Shown here: piece by piece, positions 54,391 through 64,000 of the stretch
Position numbering within the stretch: the first letter of the stretch is position 1
Layout of the letters: every line of letters starts with the position of its first letter
Assembly: GCF_000155595.1 (NCBI RefSeq)
Contig: NZ_DS989904.1
Span: 3,502,997 to 3,566,996 of the forward strand
Origin: Synechococcus sp. PCC 7335
GTDB taxonomy: Bacteria > Cyanobacteriota > Cyanobacteriia > Phormidesmidales > Phormidesmidaceae
Length of the DNA: 64,000 nt
Reading direction: 5' to 3'
The notes under the pieces: model-generated
Database searches by the model: none
Told to the model about the DNA's origin: nothing
Seen by the model: the letters and a program-made list of their open reading frames with translations, nothing else
Made by a program: the position numbers and the translations under genes

Positions 54391-57300
54391 TCAACCTGTG
54401 TTGCGCATTCCTGCCGCGACACCGTTGATAGTCAGCAAGGCACCGCGCAAGAGTTCACCTTTGCTATAGCGCGATCGCACCCGTCCGGTGACTGCGTCGT
54501 TGCCATACTCCCGCAAGCGCTTTAACAGAGCAACCTGCAAAAAGCTGAGTGGGACAATCGTACCATTTCGCAACTGGACCGATTTCTGCAAACTAGGATC
54601 GCCATCGAGCAGATTGGTGTGATCTGTGATGGTGAGTACAACTTCACGAGTCAAATAAAACTCAGCGGCGATCTGATCGAACATTTTTTGAAAGTCTTCG
54701 CTCTTTTCTTCGCTACTGAGCTGATTGACATAGTGCTGAGCAATTTGCAAATCCACTTTAGCTAGGGTCATCTCTACTTTTGAGATTACCATTTTGAAGA
54801 AAGGCCACTTGGCGTAGAAATAACGTAGTTGCTTAATATGCTCTGTCGGCTGTGCGTCAATAAATTCTTTGAGAGCTGTGCCCACGCCGTACCAGGACGG
54901 CAGCAAGAACCGAGTTTGCGTCCAGCTAAATACCCATGGAATTGCTCTAAGGCCGTCTAGATTCTTTTTACCGCCACGGCGAGCCGGGCGCGAGCTGATC
55001 TGTAGCTGGCTAATCTCTTGAATCGGAGTAACCTGATGAAAGAATTCAACTAGATCGGGCTGTTCATAGATGAGGGCACGATAGTGCTGACGCGATCGCA
55101 CCGCTAGCTCTTCCATGATTTCGTTCCAAGCCTCAATCCCATCAAAGCTGCTACCTAGTACACTGCCTTGAATAACCGCCGTAGTGACAGTCTCTAGGTT
55201 ATACAGCGCCAAGTCAGGCAGATTGTATTTAGAGGCAAGGACTTCCCCCTGTTCAGTAATTTTTATTCGACCATCGACGCTGCGCCCCGGCTGTGCCAGA
55301 ATCGCCTCGTATGCAGGGCCACCACCACGACCCACAGAACCACCCCGACCGTGAAAAATTCGCAGTGCTATGCTGTACCCTTCTGCCAAAGCTTGCAGAG
55401 CCTGCTGCGCCTTGTGTATCTCCCAGTTGCTGCTTAGAAATCCTGAATCTTTGTTGCTATCAGAATAACCCAGCATCACCTCTTGCAAGGCTGTTTCTGC
55501 CTCATCTGGTTTGGCCTTTACGACCTCCATCGCCTCATAGCCACCTTGTAACATGGCTCGATATAAGGGCAGCTCCCACAGCTGTTTCATCACCTTCGGG
55601 GCACGACGCAAGTCTTCAACCGTTTCAAATAGCGGCACGATCTTAAGTGCGCCTATCCCGGTTGTTGGATCAAATAAGCCTGCTTCTTTGGCTAGCAGCG
55701 CCACCTCTAACAAGTCGCTAGCCGTATGGCTCATACTGATGATGTAGCTTTGACAAATACTATGACCAAACTCACGGTGAAGCTTGCGAACCATTCGAAA
55801 AGTAGCAATGGTTTCACTGGCCTTGTCGGAAAAAGGTAACTCGCCTGGGATCAGTGGCCTGCGGGTACTAAGTTCTCTAATTAGCCAATCTGTTTTCTCA
55901 GCTTCATCTAGGTCGTTATAGGGCTTGTCAAGCAGTCCTAGGTAATCAGTCACCTCACCAATCGTGTCAGAATGGCGGGTGCTCTCTTGGCGAATGTCTA
56001 GCTGAGCTAGGTTAAAGCCGTAGATTTCAACTTGAGCAATCAGCTCTTCAAGCTCTCGACAAACCATGTTAGTTTCTTTCAAGTTTGTCTGTATCAGCTT
56101 CAGCTCATAAAGAAAGTCTTCTCCAAATCGATAGAGCCGACCGCTTGAAAGTTCACTGTCTAGGTTAGTTTCTCTTTCTTGTAAATAGTCACCGTTGTAC
56201 AGCTTCTTTGATCTTTCTAAGGTATTGATTAAGCGCTGTTCGATGTAGGCTAACTTCAGTCGGTACGGCTCTTGACGATAGCGGATAGCCAGCTCTTCAT
56301 AGATTTCTGGCATTTGGGTTTGATCTTTCTCTAACGATTCGAGCAATTCAGATAAAATCTCGCTCCAGTGCAAAGAAAGGCTAAGGCGCTGAGTTAAATT
56401 TTGCACAGAGGCAATATATTTACCGAGCACCATGTTGCGCTGATAGTTAGCAGTTTTCCAGGTGACCTGCGGTGTAACTGATGGGTTGCCATCGCGATCA
56501 CTACCTACCCACGAACCAAATCGACAGAAGCCATGCTGAGGGGGTCTCAAGCTTGGAAAAGTGCCTTCAAGGGCTCGGCAAATTCTTTGACGTAGCTGCG
56601 GTAGTGTATCGAATAGAACCACATCAAAGTAGTGCAGCGTAAACTCCACTTCATCTAATACTGAAGGTTTGAACTGATGAAGCTCATCTGTGCGCCACCA
56701 AAGGCGAATCTCTTCAACTAGCTGCTTTTGGAGTGCCTGAATTTCCCAAGACGAAGCCAAGCTAAGTGCGCGCGCACCTTCTTCTTCTCTATCTAGCTGG
56801 CGCAAGATCTCCGAAATTCGTCGCTGCTTGTCCCGGATGGTATGGCGCACAATTTCTGTAGGGTGCGCCGTGAAGACTAAGCGTACATCTAGCTGATCCA
56901 ACAATCGCTGGATCATTTTTGGTGGAACATTTAGCCGCTTGAGAGTAGGAAACAGCCAATAGAACGTACCCACATCTCTAAGGCTGTCTGCAGTCCGAAT
57001 AGTCTCAGCGACAGCGCTTTGTCCGTTGAAGCCATTAGCACTTTGAGAAGCCTGCTGGCTAGCGTCTGCGTCATTGTAATCTGCTGCTGCGTAGTCTTCT
57101 ATAGAATGACCTGCCGCAATCTCGGCTTCTTCGTAAGCAGCACGGTACTGCTGCTGCTGTCCACGCTGCTCATAGTGCTGCTCAACGATATTAATCAGCT
57201 GAAAATAAAGGGCGAATGCTCTAGCCATCTTAATAGCATCGCTCAGTTCTAGTTCTTCAATCAGTTGAAGAACAGGCGAAGCATTAGCGGCATTTGCCTG

Positions 57301-57489
57301 TCCGTCAGGGGCACATAGCCGACGTAGACGGGTCAATAAAGCCACTAAACTCGGTCCACACTCATCCTCTAAAACCGACGCCCAGGTTTCTTCGACGCTT
57401 TTTAGTCGACGGCGTAGGAGCCGATCATGAGTAGCCACAGCCGGAACTGCGGGTTTAAGATCTGATGCGTTCTTTAGCGTCGTGGGCAT
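54391..57489 (-). CDS. ppc: Phosphoenolpyruvate carboxylase
   Basis: This enzyme of about 1032 residues fixes bicarbonate onto PEP to give oxaloacetate and replenish the TCA pathway. Active-site blocks are clear: [13 protein letters not shown] (catalytic His), [12 protein letters not shown], the [11 protein letters not shown] block, [14 protein letters not shown] and the terminal AAGMRNTG. I choose ATG 57489 because AAAGGA sits about 3-8 bases before it; the in-frame ATG at 57513 has no ribosome binding site. The N-terminal insert of about 100 residues (Gln/Ala-rich, near residues 110-170) is longer than in E. coli PEPC and is a common cyanobacterial trait. Confidence 0.97.
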   Translation of the reverse strand: MPTTLKNASDLKPAVPAVATHDRLLRRRLKSVEETWASVLEDECGPSLVALLTRLRRLCAPDGQANAANASPVLQLIEELELSDAIKMARAFALYFQLINIVEQHYEQRGQQQQYRAAYEEAEIAAGHSIEDYAAADYNDADASQQASQSANGFNGQSAVAETIRTADSLRDVGTFYWLFPTLKRLNVPPKMIQRLLDQLDVRLVFTAHPTEIVRHTIRDKQRRISEILRQLDREEEGARALSLASSWEIQALQKQLVEEIRLWWRTDELHQFKPSVLDEVEFTLHYFDVVLFDTLPQLRQRICRALEGTFPSLRPPQHGFCRFGSWVGSDRDGNPSVTPQVTWKTANYQRNMVLGKYIASVQNLTQRLSLSLHWSEILSELLESLEKDQTQMPEIYEELAIRYRQEPYRLKLAYIEQRLINTLERSKKLYNGDYLQERETNLDSELSSGRLYRFGEDFLYELKLIQTNLKETNMVCRELEELIAQVEIYGFNLAQLDIRQESTRHSDTIGEVTDYLGLLDKPYNDLDEAEKTDWLIRELSTRRPLIPGELPFSDKASETIATFRMVRKLHREFGHSICQSYIISMSHTASDLLEVALLAKEAGLFDPTTGIGALKIVPLFETVEDLRRAPKVMKQLWELPLYRAMLQGGYEAMEVVKAKPDEAETALQEVMLGYSDSNKDSGFLSSNWEIHKAQQALQALAEGYSIALRIFHGRGGSVGRGGGPAYEAILAQPGRSVDGRIKITEQGEVLASKYNLPDLALYNLETVTTAVIQGSVLGSSFDGIEAWNEIMEELAVRSRQHYRALIYEQPDLVEFFHQVTPIQEISQLQISSRPARRGGKKNLDGLRAIPWVFSWTQTRFLLPSWYGVGTALKEFIDAQPTEHIKQLRYFYAKWPFFKMVISKVEMTLAKVDLQIAQHYVNQLSSEEKSEDFQKMFDQIAAEFYLTREVVLTITDHTNLLDGDPSLQKSVQLRNGTIVPLSFLQVALLKRLREYGNDAVTGRVRSRYSKGELLRGALLTINGVAAGMRNTG

Positions 57490-57940
57490 TGGTCCTTTCT
57501 GGATATCTAACATTGAAGATAGGGGCCATTTGAATGAGAGCAGCGAATCTATTGATAGTAAAAATCTCTTTATTCAATCCTAAATTCGCTCAAATGTGCT
57601 CACGAGTATAGTGAGCATTCGACATGATTGTATGAGGTTTAGGGGCACTGTGGGAGAGGGGTTCTTAAACACATGTTGTGACATGACCATTTGTTTCCAA
57701 GTGTCTATAGCAACATTTATCACTTACTGTCGCTTGCCGATCTTGATTCGTTACCGATGGGTTCTGCTTAGCCTCTGTAATCATCAGTCATTCCCAGTCG
57801 ACTGTTATGAAAGCCTATGAAATAGGAAAGCCTATGAAAGGGCTGATAACGAAAGGATTAACCGTTGGCAGAAGATATCGATATCGAAAATATAGATGGA
57901 CAAAATAAATATAGATAGACGAAAGCATCACTAGCTGTGC
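57490..57940. other. Intergenic region with short direct repeats
   Basis: This region of about 450 bp between ppc and a small gene has no convincing coding frame. It has a 14-bp direct repeat at 57808-57838 and an imperfect one, AAATATAGATGGACAAA versus AAATATAGATAGACGAA, at 57888-57924. It is AT-rich and includes the ppc promoter. Confidence 0.5.
57808..57838. repeat. 14-bp direct repeat, 17-bp period
   Basis: GAAAGCCTATGAAA occurs at 57808-57821 and 57825-57838, separated by TAG. Confidence 0.9.
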
Positions 57941-58210
57941 CTACTCTATTTGAACCTGAGCGGTCAATAGCCGTACTGTTGGCAGACGGCTGCCTCGAAA
58001 AAGTTCTTCACTGCTGCTGCCCCACTGGATGAGAGTGCGTGCTGCAATTTGGCCAGTAACGATCACAGCTAGTAGCGGTAGCGTGGTCAGACTGACAGCG
58101 ACGTTAGCTGGCAAGGGTAGGGCGATCGCCAAGTCAGGAATTTCGAGACCAGGGGCCGCTTTAGACGAGGCTTGATTAGTGGGCTGATCTGACTGAGTAT
58201 AGCTGCTCAT
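57941..58210 (-). CDS. Small hypothetical membrane-associated protein
   Basis: This 89-residue frame starts at ATG 58210. It has a polar Ser/Gln/Thr N-terminus and one hydrophobic stretch (about 37-60, VAVSLTTLPLLAVIVTGQIA) followed by a basic-polar tail. No ribosome binding site is obvious and I know no family for it. Coding potential looks reasonable because the hydrophobic helix is well formed, and the gene lies divergent from the DUF1574 gene. It could be a single-pass inner-membrane protein. Confidence 0.5.
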   Translation of the reverse strand: MSSYTQSDQPTNQASSKAAPGLEIPDLAIALPLPANVAVSLTTLPLLAVIVTGQIAARTLIQWGSSSEELFRGSRLPTVRLLTAQVQIE

Positions 58211-58397
58211 ATACTTACATGGTGAGGTGGTGCGGACTGTTGAAAGTTTACTCGATGATCACATAAGATTTACGCGTGCAAAGTGAACAAAGGTGCCCTA
58301 GAATGCAGCGAGCGATCCGGCAGCTTGATTTTTACGGCTCTCTAGCCTTGTAGCTAGGAGTTTTGTAGTCAGGGGCTCCCTGTTTTTGTAGTTATGT

Positions 58398-61300
58398 ATG
58401 TTAGGTTATCCCACTCAATCAGCTAATACAGATCCGTCGGTATTAATTCCCTGGTTACGGAGGAGTCTGCTTGATGATCGAAACTCCTTTGAGACAGTAA
58501 TCCGGGTAAAGCTGCGGGGGAACATTTTGCATGTTCTATGCGAGTCAGCAAAGCCAGGGCTTGTTTGTGAAGTAGAGATAGCACGGTTGGTGCGATCGCT
58601 TCTAAAGCCACAAGTCAAGAGATTCTTAGAATCTAACTTTCCGCACATCTATCAAATCTATCTTTATAGTCGAGAGGCTTCAGCACCGAACCCTGTATGG
58701 AGCGCTCCAATCTATCTGACTCGGCTAGAGCGTCATTTAGAACACCTACGACAGTGGCGAAAGAGCCAGCTAGAGAATGCTTCTACGACTAGTCCTGATC
58801 TGGATAGAACAGATCATCAGGGTGTTGGACAGAGTGAAGGAAAAGTCTCGACAGACCGCTCGTTATCCGAACAGCTATCACGAAGACCCAAAATAAATCT
58901 TGAGGCAATCGCCCAGTATCTAGAGGAAACCTTTCGTGATCTAAACATCGATGTTCAGATCAGCGCAAAAGTACTGCCTGAAAACGGTGACGAGTTCTCT
59001 GCTGCTACAGATAAAGAACGCTTTCAAAAATCGTCAAAGCTAGTCTCTCGGCTTTGGATACTTTGTGAAGCTAACTACAGCCTCGATCCATTAGTTGTTG
59101 CTAAGCCAGCCGCGCAGAGGCTTAGGCAGATAGGACTGAAACAGTTTCGAGATGCTGTGATTACGATTCAAGTCAAGGGAGAAGGTGATTTTGGCTGGCC
59201 CCTGCGAGTGGATCTAACACCACCAGGGCAAATGCTGCAACGGTTGGCACGCTGGGGCGATGTCCAGGCGCTCTCTTGCTTAGTCAACCAAATTTCGCGA
59301 CGCTACGGTCTAAAGCTAATTGCAAAAGTTAAGGAAGATACGCTTCACTTGATTAGCTATGCAATCAATTCACCAGTTAATTCAGCTGGTAGCGAAGCGA
59401 CGGCGTCCCAGACGCCTTCAGCCCATAGGAATCAATCACAAATAGAGGCTAAAGAGCTAATAGCCGCTATTGATAGTCGATTGCAGGCGATCGCACCCAA
59501 AGGCCTACAGCGAGCCGTCGTCTATGGCCCCTCTACAGACGACATCAGTCCTGAGTGGCTAAAGCGCATCAATCTACCAGCAAGTAGTAGCCTAGCGCTA
59601 AGAGAAAGCGCCCTAGCACTAGCTACTACAGGCGATATCGAAGCACTGTCCTACTGCCTCACCAGGGCGCTTAACCCAGATATTCGCGAACAGCTAGCAA
59701 CCGGTGGGATTAGAGTACAGGTATCAGAAAAAGACAGATTGCTACGCATCATGGCGGAGGGACCGATTTGTCCTTCAAAGGCTGTCGCTGCAACACTGAT
59801 CAACCAGCTGCTAAATCAGATCCAGCCATCAGAGGTAGATGGTATACGACTATACGGTCGTAGAGCAGGTCAAAAGCAGCCCGCTTGGAGCTATGGTCGT
59901 GATTACAGAACGCGCCAGCAGTTAGTGACAGAGGCAGCAGCAGACTTTGCCGTATCCGGTACTCAAGCGGGTGAGCTGATTACCTCACTTAGCAACAAAA
60001 GCATAGCGGGCCAAACAGCAACTGACAAAGACACTGACATCAGGCTAGGCACCGTCTTTAAGCGGACTTTGCAGCGTATGCTGTTGAAAACTCAGGTCTT
60101 CATCTCGCGAGATGAAGACCACTCACTGATAAACCTATCTAGTACTTTTCGCTCACATAGCGGCAAGATAGCCCTATTTTGGGGTGCAGTAGGCGTACTG
60201 CTAGTAGCACAACTTGACTTTGTAGTCGGTCAAGCTCTCCGACGGGCGGTGGGCGATCGCAAAGCACCCTTGATAACAACAGAAACCACTGAATATACCA
60301 GTGGGCACAGCAGCAGTAGACAACCCAATAGCTTTTATGGAAGCTATCTACTAGAGGACAGCAATCTAACATCTTCCACAATCGGCGATAGTGAATTGCC
60401 CTACAGTCCGAAGCAGACCATGATAGAGCGCGAAGTATTGCTAGCAGATTCTGAGCTACCGTCTTTTCGCAGTCAGCATCTTGATGAGAAGCTAGCGCTT
60501 TACCGACGTAGAGTCGAGCAGTCTGGACCACCAGATGTATTGGTAATTGGCAGCTCTAGGGCGCTACGTGGCGTCGATCCGATCGCTTTGCAAAAGGCTT
60601 TAGCTAAGTCCGGTCATAAAAACTTGAGCGTCTTCAACTTTGGTCTTAACGGTGCTACAGCGCAAGTGGTCGATCTTGTTGTACGGCGTTTGATTGCACC
60701 TAATCAACTGCCGCAAGTGATTATTTGGGCAGATGGGGCTCGAGCATTCAATAGCGGTCGAACGGATATCACCTACAATGCGATCGCTGTTTCTGAAGGC
60801 TATCGTCAGCTCGAAGCGAGCGATCCGGTAAACGGTGTAGACGGTCTTGTTTCAGGTGGTATCGGTGACCAGCTAGCGCTGCGTGCGACACAAACCGACC
60901 AAAAACTAAGTGAACGCCTTGGACAGGTATCTTCTACCTATCGTGAGCGCGATAAAGTACGATCAGGAATCGGTCGGGGGCTTGGCACTATTTTGCCTAG
61001 GGAGGGCGTGTCTTGGGCAGAGCCTTTGGCAGTTTCAACAGAACTCTCTGCGGGGGACGACAAAACTGATGGATCGGTTCTTGCCACAGAGACTCACTTA
61101 ATTAGCTATGACGGCTTTCTACCGCTTCCTAACCGGTTTAATCCAGCTACCTACTACCAAAGTCACCCTCGCGTTGCGGGTGACTACGATAGTGACTACA
61201 AAGCTTTTCGAATGGATGGCGAGCAGTCTGATGCCTTTGTAAACCTACTGCGCTTCACTGCTGACAAAGAAATTCCTATCGTCTTCGTCAATACACCCTT

Positions 61301-61532
61301 GACCAACGAATATTTAGATAGCTACCGCGATCGCGCTGAAGATATCTTTACCCAGTACATGCTGCAAGTAACAAAGCGCTACGCTAACTTCACCTTCCGC
61401 GATCTGGGCCAGCTATGGCCCGAGCAATACGATTATTTCTCTGATCCTAGTCATCTTAATCGCTACGGTGCGTATAAGGTTTCCCAACGCCTATCTCAAG
61501 ATCCCCTTATCCCCTGGCCTCAATCTTTTTAA
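58398..61532 (+). CDS. DUF1574-type protein with SGNH-like C-terminal domain
   Basis: This 1044-residue protein is divided by one transmembrane helix at about 592-612. The N-terminal cytoplasmic part (1-540) contains about three related modules with the pattern LARWGDVQALSCLVNQ / YSLDPL-type / LATTGDIEALSYCLTRAL. The C-terminal part has SGNH-hydrolase features: VIGSSRALRG (Ser near 717) and DPSHLNRYGAYKVSQ (Asp/His near 1016-1020). It is followed by an MBOAT gene, and such pairs usually O-acetylate an exopolysaccharide, with the MBOAT protein moving acetyl groups and this protein acting as acceptor-side transferase or esterase. No signal peptide is needed because the single helix anchors it. 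The role of the N-terminal modules is unknown. Confidence 0.85.
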   Translation: MLGYPTQSANTDPSVLIPWLRRSLLDDRNSFETVIRVKLRGNILHVLCESAKPGLVCEVEIARLVRSLLKPQVKRFLESNFPHIYQIYLYSREASAPNPVWSAPIYLTRLERHLEHLRQWRKSQLENASTTSPDLDRTDHQGVGQSEGKVSTDRSLSEQLSRRPKINLEAIAQYLEETFRDLNIDVQISAKVLPENGDEFSAATDKERFQKSSKLVSRLWILCEANYSLDPLVVAKPAAQRLRQIGLKQFRDAVITIQVKGEGDFGWPLRVDLTPPGQMLQRLARWGDVQALSCLVNQISRRYGLKLIAKVKEDTLHLISYAINSPVNSAGSEATASQTPSAHRNQSQIEAKELIAAIDSRLQAIAPKGLQRAVVYGPSTDDISPEWLKRINLPASSSLALRESALALATTGDIEALSYCLTRALNPDIREQLATGGIRVQVSEKDRLLRIMAEGPICPSKAVAATLINQLLNQIQPSEVDGIRLYGRRAGQKQPAWSYGRDYRTRQQLVTEAAADFAVSGTQAGELITSLSNKSIAGQTATDKDTDIRLGTVFKRTLQRMLLKTQVFISRDEDHSLINLSSTFRSHSGKIALFWGAVGVLLVAQLDFVVGQALRRAVGDRKAPLITTETTEYTSGHSSSRQPNSFYGSYLLEDSNLTSSTIGDSELPYSPKQTMIEREVLLADSELPSFRSQHLDEKLALYRRRVEQSGPPDVLVIGSSRALRGVDPIALQKALAKSGHKNLSVFNFGLNGATAQVVDLVVRRLIAPNQLPQVIIWADGARAFNSGRTDITYNAIAVSEGYRQLEASDPVNGVDGLVSGGIGDQLALRATQTDQKLSERLGQVSSTYRERDKVRSGIGRGLGTILPREGVSWAEPLAVSTELSAGDDKTDGSVLATETHLISYDGFLPLPNRFNPATYYQSHPRVAGDYDSDYKAFRMDGEQSDAFVNLLRFTADKEIPIVFVNTPLTNEYLDSYRDRAEDIFTQYMLQVTKRYANFTFRDLGQLWPEQYDYFSDPSHLNRYGAYKVSQRLSQDPLIPWPQSF

Positions 61533-61623
61533 ACCGGCGCCCTATGCCGCTCTTCATCAACGAGTTATCCGAATAGACTTCTCGAATTAATCGTATCGCT
61601 TGCTTGATCGCGACGGCTTACCT

Positions 61624-63129
61624 ATGACCCAGCCATCTATTCTCTATGCTCTGTTCTTGGCCTTGCTCTTTCCAGCATATTGGCTGCTTCCAATCCAAAA
61701 GCTAGATCAGCCACAACCGAAGCAATCGCTCAGGCTCTGGGTCATTCTACTGGCAAGTCTATTCTTCTACGCTTCTCTACTAACAGCAGACTATATTCCA
61801 CTACTGCTAATCCTAACTGCTATGAATTTCTTCATTGGCAAGGCCCTATCGGCGCCAGTGAACCGGCCTATTCTAGATAACGCATGTCAATCTGCACAGG
61901 CAAACAGGACAACGCATAAAACACAAGTGCTAGCGCTAGGAATCTCACTAAACCTGCTGTTGTTGCTCAGTTTTAAGTATGTTTCACCGAGCCTGTCAGC
62001 CTTGGGGTTTGAGCAGCTAGCTGTCGGTCCTGTTGCGGCGTTGGCAATGCCGCTGGGGCTGAGCTTCTTTACTTTTGAATGTATTGCCTATCTTGTAGAT
62101 GTCTATCGTGGCTTACCTGCTTGCCAAAGCTGGTTAGAATTCGCAGCTTACAAACTCTTTTTTCCAAAGCTTGTCTCCGGGCCAATTACCCGCTTCCATA
62201 GCTTTTCAAATCAGCTCAAAAGCCTTTCCTTCCCGTCTCTTGATCGAAATATAGAAGGACTTTGGTTAATTGCCTCTGGCGCAGTTAAAAAGTTGGTGAT
62301 CGCTGACAACATTGGTCAGCTTGTAGATATCAGTGCTGAGAGCCTGTCTCGTGCAGGTAGCGGAGATATCTGGCTGCTAGCTTTTGCCTATGGCTTACAG
62401 CTCTATTTTGATTTTAGTGGCTATGTCGATGTCGCCAGGGGTAGCGCATTGCTATTAGGCTTCAATCTGCCTCAAAACTTCAACTTCCCCTACTTTGCCC
62501 TTAGCATTACTGACTTTTGGCAGCGTTGGCATATCACCTTAGGCGCATGGCTACGCAACTATCTCTACTTTCCTTTAGGCGGATCTCGGCGCGGATTGAC
62601 TCGAACCTGTTTCAATTTAATGGTGGTGATGCTTATAGCTGGCGCTTGGCACGGTGATCGGTGGGGTTTTGTCGTTTGGGGTGCAATCCACGGTTTGGCT
62701 CTGATAGTTCATCGGTTAAACAGAGCCGTATGCGATCGCGCTTCCTGGTTGCAAGCGTTTTGGCAAAGTACACCCGGCGTTGTGATCGCTTGGATCATCA
62801 CTCAGTTCACTGTCTTCTTTAGCTGGATATTTTTCCGTTTCCCCAACCTTACCGACGCCAGTCTAGCAATACAGCGTTTGTTTGGTCACCGTGCAGACAT
62901 TCAGTTCGCTCAGAAGGTCTACCTTGATTCCACGGGTTTAAATCGCTCACAGTTACTCCTTCTTCTCAGTTCGCTAGCGATCGCCATCGGCATTGCCTAT
63001 CTAATTCATCAAGGCTTAAAGCTTCAAATCAGCTGGCCGGTCAAAGTGCTACTACTCCCGCTTTGTGGTTTCTTTGCCTGGATACTGGCTCCTGATATGG
63101 CATTACCCTTTATCTACTTCGATTTCTAA
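61624..63129 (+). CDS. MBOAT-family O-acyltransferase (AlgI/PatA-like)
   Basis: This 501-residue protein has about 11 hydrophobic helices. The MBOAT landmarks are LYFDFSGYVDVARGSALLLGF, the SITDFWQRWHITLGAWLRNYLYFPLGG block and the AGAWHGDRWGFVVWGAIHGL block, whose His is the conserved catalytic residue. MBOAT proteins of this class carry acetyl groups across the membrane onto a cell-surface polysaccharide. I start at ATG 61624 rather than the in-frame TTG at 61600. It is 91 bp downstream of the DUF1574 gene on the same strand, so the two are likely co-transcribed. Confidence 0.92.
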   Translation: MTQPSILYALFLALLFPAYWLLPIQKLDQPQPKQSLRLWVILLASLFFYASLLTADYIPLLLILTAMNFFIGKALSAPVNRPILDNACQSAQANRTTHKTQVLALGISLNLLLLLSFKYVSPSLSALGFEQLAVGPVAALAMPLGLSFFTFECIAYLVDVYRGLPACQSWLEFAAYKLFFPKLVSGPITRFHSFSNQLKSLSFPSLDRNIEGLWLIASGAVKKLVIADNIGQLVDISAESLSRAGSGDIWLLAFAYGLQLYFDFSGYVDVARGSALLLGFNLPQNFNFPYFALSITDFWQRWHITLGAWLRNYLYFPLGGSRRGLTRTCFNLMVVMLIAGAWHGDRWGFVVWGAIHGLALIVHRLNRAVCDRASWLQAFWQSTPGVVIAWIITQFTVFFSWIFFRFPNLTDASLAIQRLFGHRADIQFAQKVYLDSTGLNRSQLLLLLSSLAIAIGIAYLIHQGLKLQISWPVKVLLLPLCGFFAWILAPDMALPFIYFDF

Positions 63130-63319
63130 GCACTGTTACTAAGACTAATGGCTTGAGATTAACTACTAAGGATCCCATTGGGCGAACCATGAAAGATAGA
63201 TTTAGCATTTTAGAGAGGCATTCGAGGAACGCAAATCACTAGAATTCTTATCCTATACAGCTTTCAGTTTGCGAGCTTTACCTTAGCCAAATGACCAACG
63301 CTACAAAACTGTGGCGGGA

Positions 63320-63353
63320 CTCCATTCAGCTCCATCTGAATAGAGCTTTATTT
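63320..63353 (+). terminator. Possible terminator of the MBOAT transcript
   Basis: CTCCATTCAG pairs with CTGAATAGAG (one mismatch) around a 6-base loop, followed by CTTTATTT. It is about 190 bp after the MBOAT stop and the T-run is interrupted, so confidence is modest. Confidence 0.4.
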
Positions 63354-63395
63354 AGAACTACGAAAAAATAATAGGGCAGTCAAATAAATTAAGAC

Positions 63396-63424
63396 TTGTA
63401 ATATTTTGTTACATCGGTTATGAT
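63396..63424 (+). promoter_or_regulatory. Candidate psbA promoter
   Basis: TTGTAA (63396-63401) and TATGAT (63419-63424) are separated by 17 bp, a good sigma-70-type spacing. The predicted start is near 63431, giving a leader of about 68 bases. The promoter overlaps a direct repeat of GTTACATCGGTT. Confidence 0.6.
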
Positions 63425-63437
63425 AGTTACATCGGTT
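63408..63437 (+). repeat. Direct repeat GTTACATCGGTT in the psbA promoter
   Basis: Perfect copies lie at 63408-63419 and 63426-63437, 18 bp apart, flanking the -10. GTTACA resembles the half-site of HLR1, the element bound by the response regulator RpaB at high-light genes, but HLR1 halves are normally 10 bp apart. Confidence 0.6.
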
Positions 63438-63498
63438 GAGAACACCGCTTTCTTTTTGAAGCGCTCAGCCCATACGTACCTAACTACTCGGAATAATA

Positions 63499-64000
63499 AT
63501 GACTACTACTCTACAACAGCGCCAAAGCGCTAGCTTGTGGGAGCAGTTCTGTCAGTGGGTTACCAGCACCGAGAACCGCCTCTATGTAGGTTGGTTCGGC
63601 GTGTTGATGATCCCGACTTTGCTTGCTGCCACTGCCTGTTTCGTAATTGCGTTCATCGCAGCACCCCCCGTCGACATCGACGGTATCCGTGAGCCGGTGG
63701 CTGGTTCACTGATGTACGGCAACAACATCATCTCTGGTGCGGTTGTGCCTTCATCTAACGCGATCGGTCTGCACTTCTACCCTATCTGGGAAGCAGCTTC
63801 TCTAGACGAGTGGCTCTACAACGGCGGCCCTTACCAGTTGGTTATCTTCCACTTCCTCATCGGCGTCTTCTGCTACATGGGTCGTGAGTGGGAGCTATCC
63901 TACCGGTTGGGTATGCGTCCGTGGATCTGTGTTGCTTATTCTGCGCCCGTCGCAGCGGCAACTGCAGTATTCTTAATCTACCCCTTGGGTCAGGGTTCGT
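63499..64000 (+). CDS. psbA: Photosystem II D1 protein, truncated by window end
   Basis: The first 167 codons of D1 are present (start [20 protein letters not shown], then [20 protein letters not shown] and [17 protein letters not shown]), and the frame is still open at base 64000. D1 binds the P680 chlorophylls, pheophytin and QB in the photosystem II core and is turned over under light. Position 130 is Glu (YMGREWELS), the residue found in high-light D1 forms, where low-light forms have Gln. Residue 144 is Cys. No Shine-Dalgarno sequence is seen before the ATG, as is common for cyanobacterial psbA. Downstream residues such as those around QB are outside the window. Confidence 0.97.
   Translation, partial: MTTTLQQRQSASLWEQFCQWVTSTENRLYVGWFGVLMIPTLLAATACFVIAFIAAPPVDIDGIREPVAGSLMYGNNIISGAVVPSSNAIGLHFYPIWEAASLDEWLYNGGPYQLVIFHFLIGVFCYMGREWELSYRLGMRPWICVAYSAPVAAATAVFLIYPLGQGS

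Larger units (their letters stand above)
63130..63498. other. psbA upstream region
   Basis: This 369-bp gap after the MBOAT gene holds a hairpin at 63320-63345 and the psbA promoter. The stretch 63130-63310 shows no gene or clear structure. Confidence 0.6.

Noticed and set aside
57596..57820. Open frame of 74 residues upstream of ppc
   Set aside because: Composition is random-looking, it ends inside a direct repeat, and no start signal is present.
63408..63437. Calling a confirmed HLR1 element
   Set aside because: The half-site spacing is 18 bp, not 10 bp, so it is kept only as a possible variant.
1..64000. CRISPR arrays and tRNA or rRNA genes
   Set aside because: No regularly spaced repeats of CRISPR size and no T-loop or rRNA-like segments were seen in the gaps I read.

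Overview
This window comes from a cyanobacterium. The direct evidence is a psbA gene (photosystem II D1) running off the right edge, a Ycf66-family gene, a ChlH-type magnesium chelatase subunit, a BicA-like SulP transporter, PEP carboxylase with the cyanobacterial/plant motif set, and many GCGATCGC octamers (HIP1-like). The species cannot be fixed from sequence reading alone; a filamentous Leptolyngbya-like lineage is only a guess. Genes are densely packed on both strands and none looks phage-derived. One intact IS5-type insertion sequence is present.

Left part, 1-6.2 kb: two DUF2231 membrane proteins, then an alternative respiratory terminal oxidase (subunits II, I and III) and a GMC flavoprotein, all on the + strand with overlapping or touching ends. 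Subunit II has lost its CuA ligands and subunit I carries the A2-type YSHPxVY motif, so a quinol-oxidase-like role is likely. The GMC protein has lost both usual catalytic residues. Next, 6.3-20.5 kb: a multi-domain response regulator, a small repeat-containing exported peptide, an exported acetamidase/formamidase homologue, the SulP transporter, a heterodimeric ABC exporter, a cyclic-nucleotide-binding MscS channel, a universal stress protein and an AGCS alanine/Na+ symporter.

Middle, 20.9-37.4 kb: a PKHD-type hydroxylase, the IS element, a GNAT acetyltransferase, an aspartate aminotransferase and a hybrid histidine kinase whose phospho-acceptor His is Asn. Then comes a 2009-residue sensor kinase with nine GAF-like modules, followed by its NarL-type response regulator. 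After it lie a small exported-protein gene broken by a 16-bp tandem duplication, an acidic hydrophilic protein, and a DJ-1/PfpI-like protein without its nucleophilic Cys.

Right part, 37.4-64 kb: a ChlH-like chelatase subunit, a 2030-residue phytase-like/5'-nucleotidase-like protein with a CHRD insertion and DUF4114 end, ileS, ycf66, a STAS-sugar transferase fusion, a Crp-like regulator, ppc, a DUF1574 (SGNH-like) plus MBOAT pair probably for polysaccharide O-acetylation, and psbA.

Two themes run across the window. First, several signalling or redox proteins keep the fold but lack the textbook catalytic residue. Second, perfect two-copy head-to-tail duplications of 10-16 bp recur, mostly between genes, and one of them has broken a reading frame.
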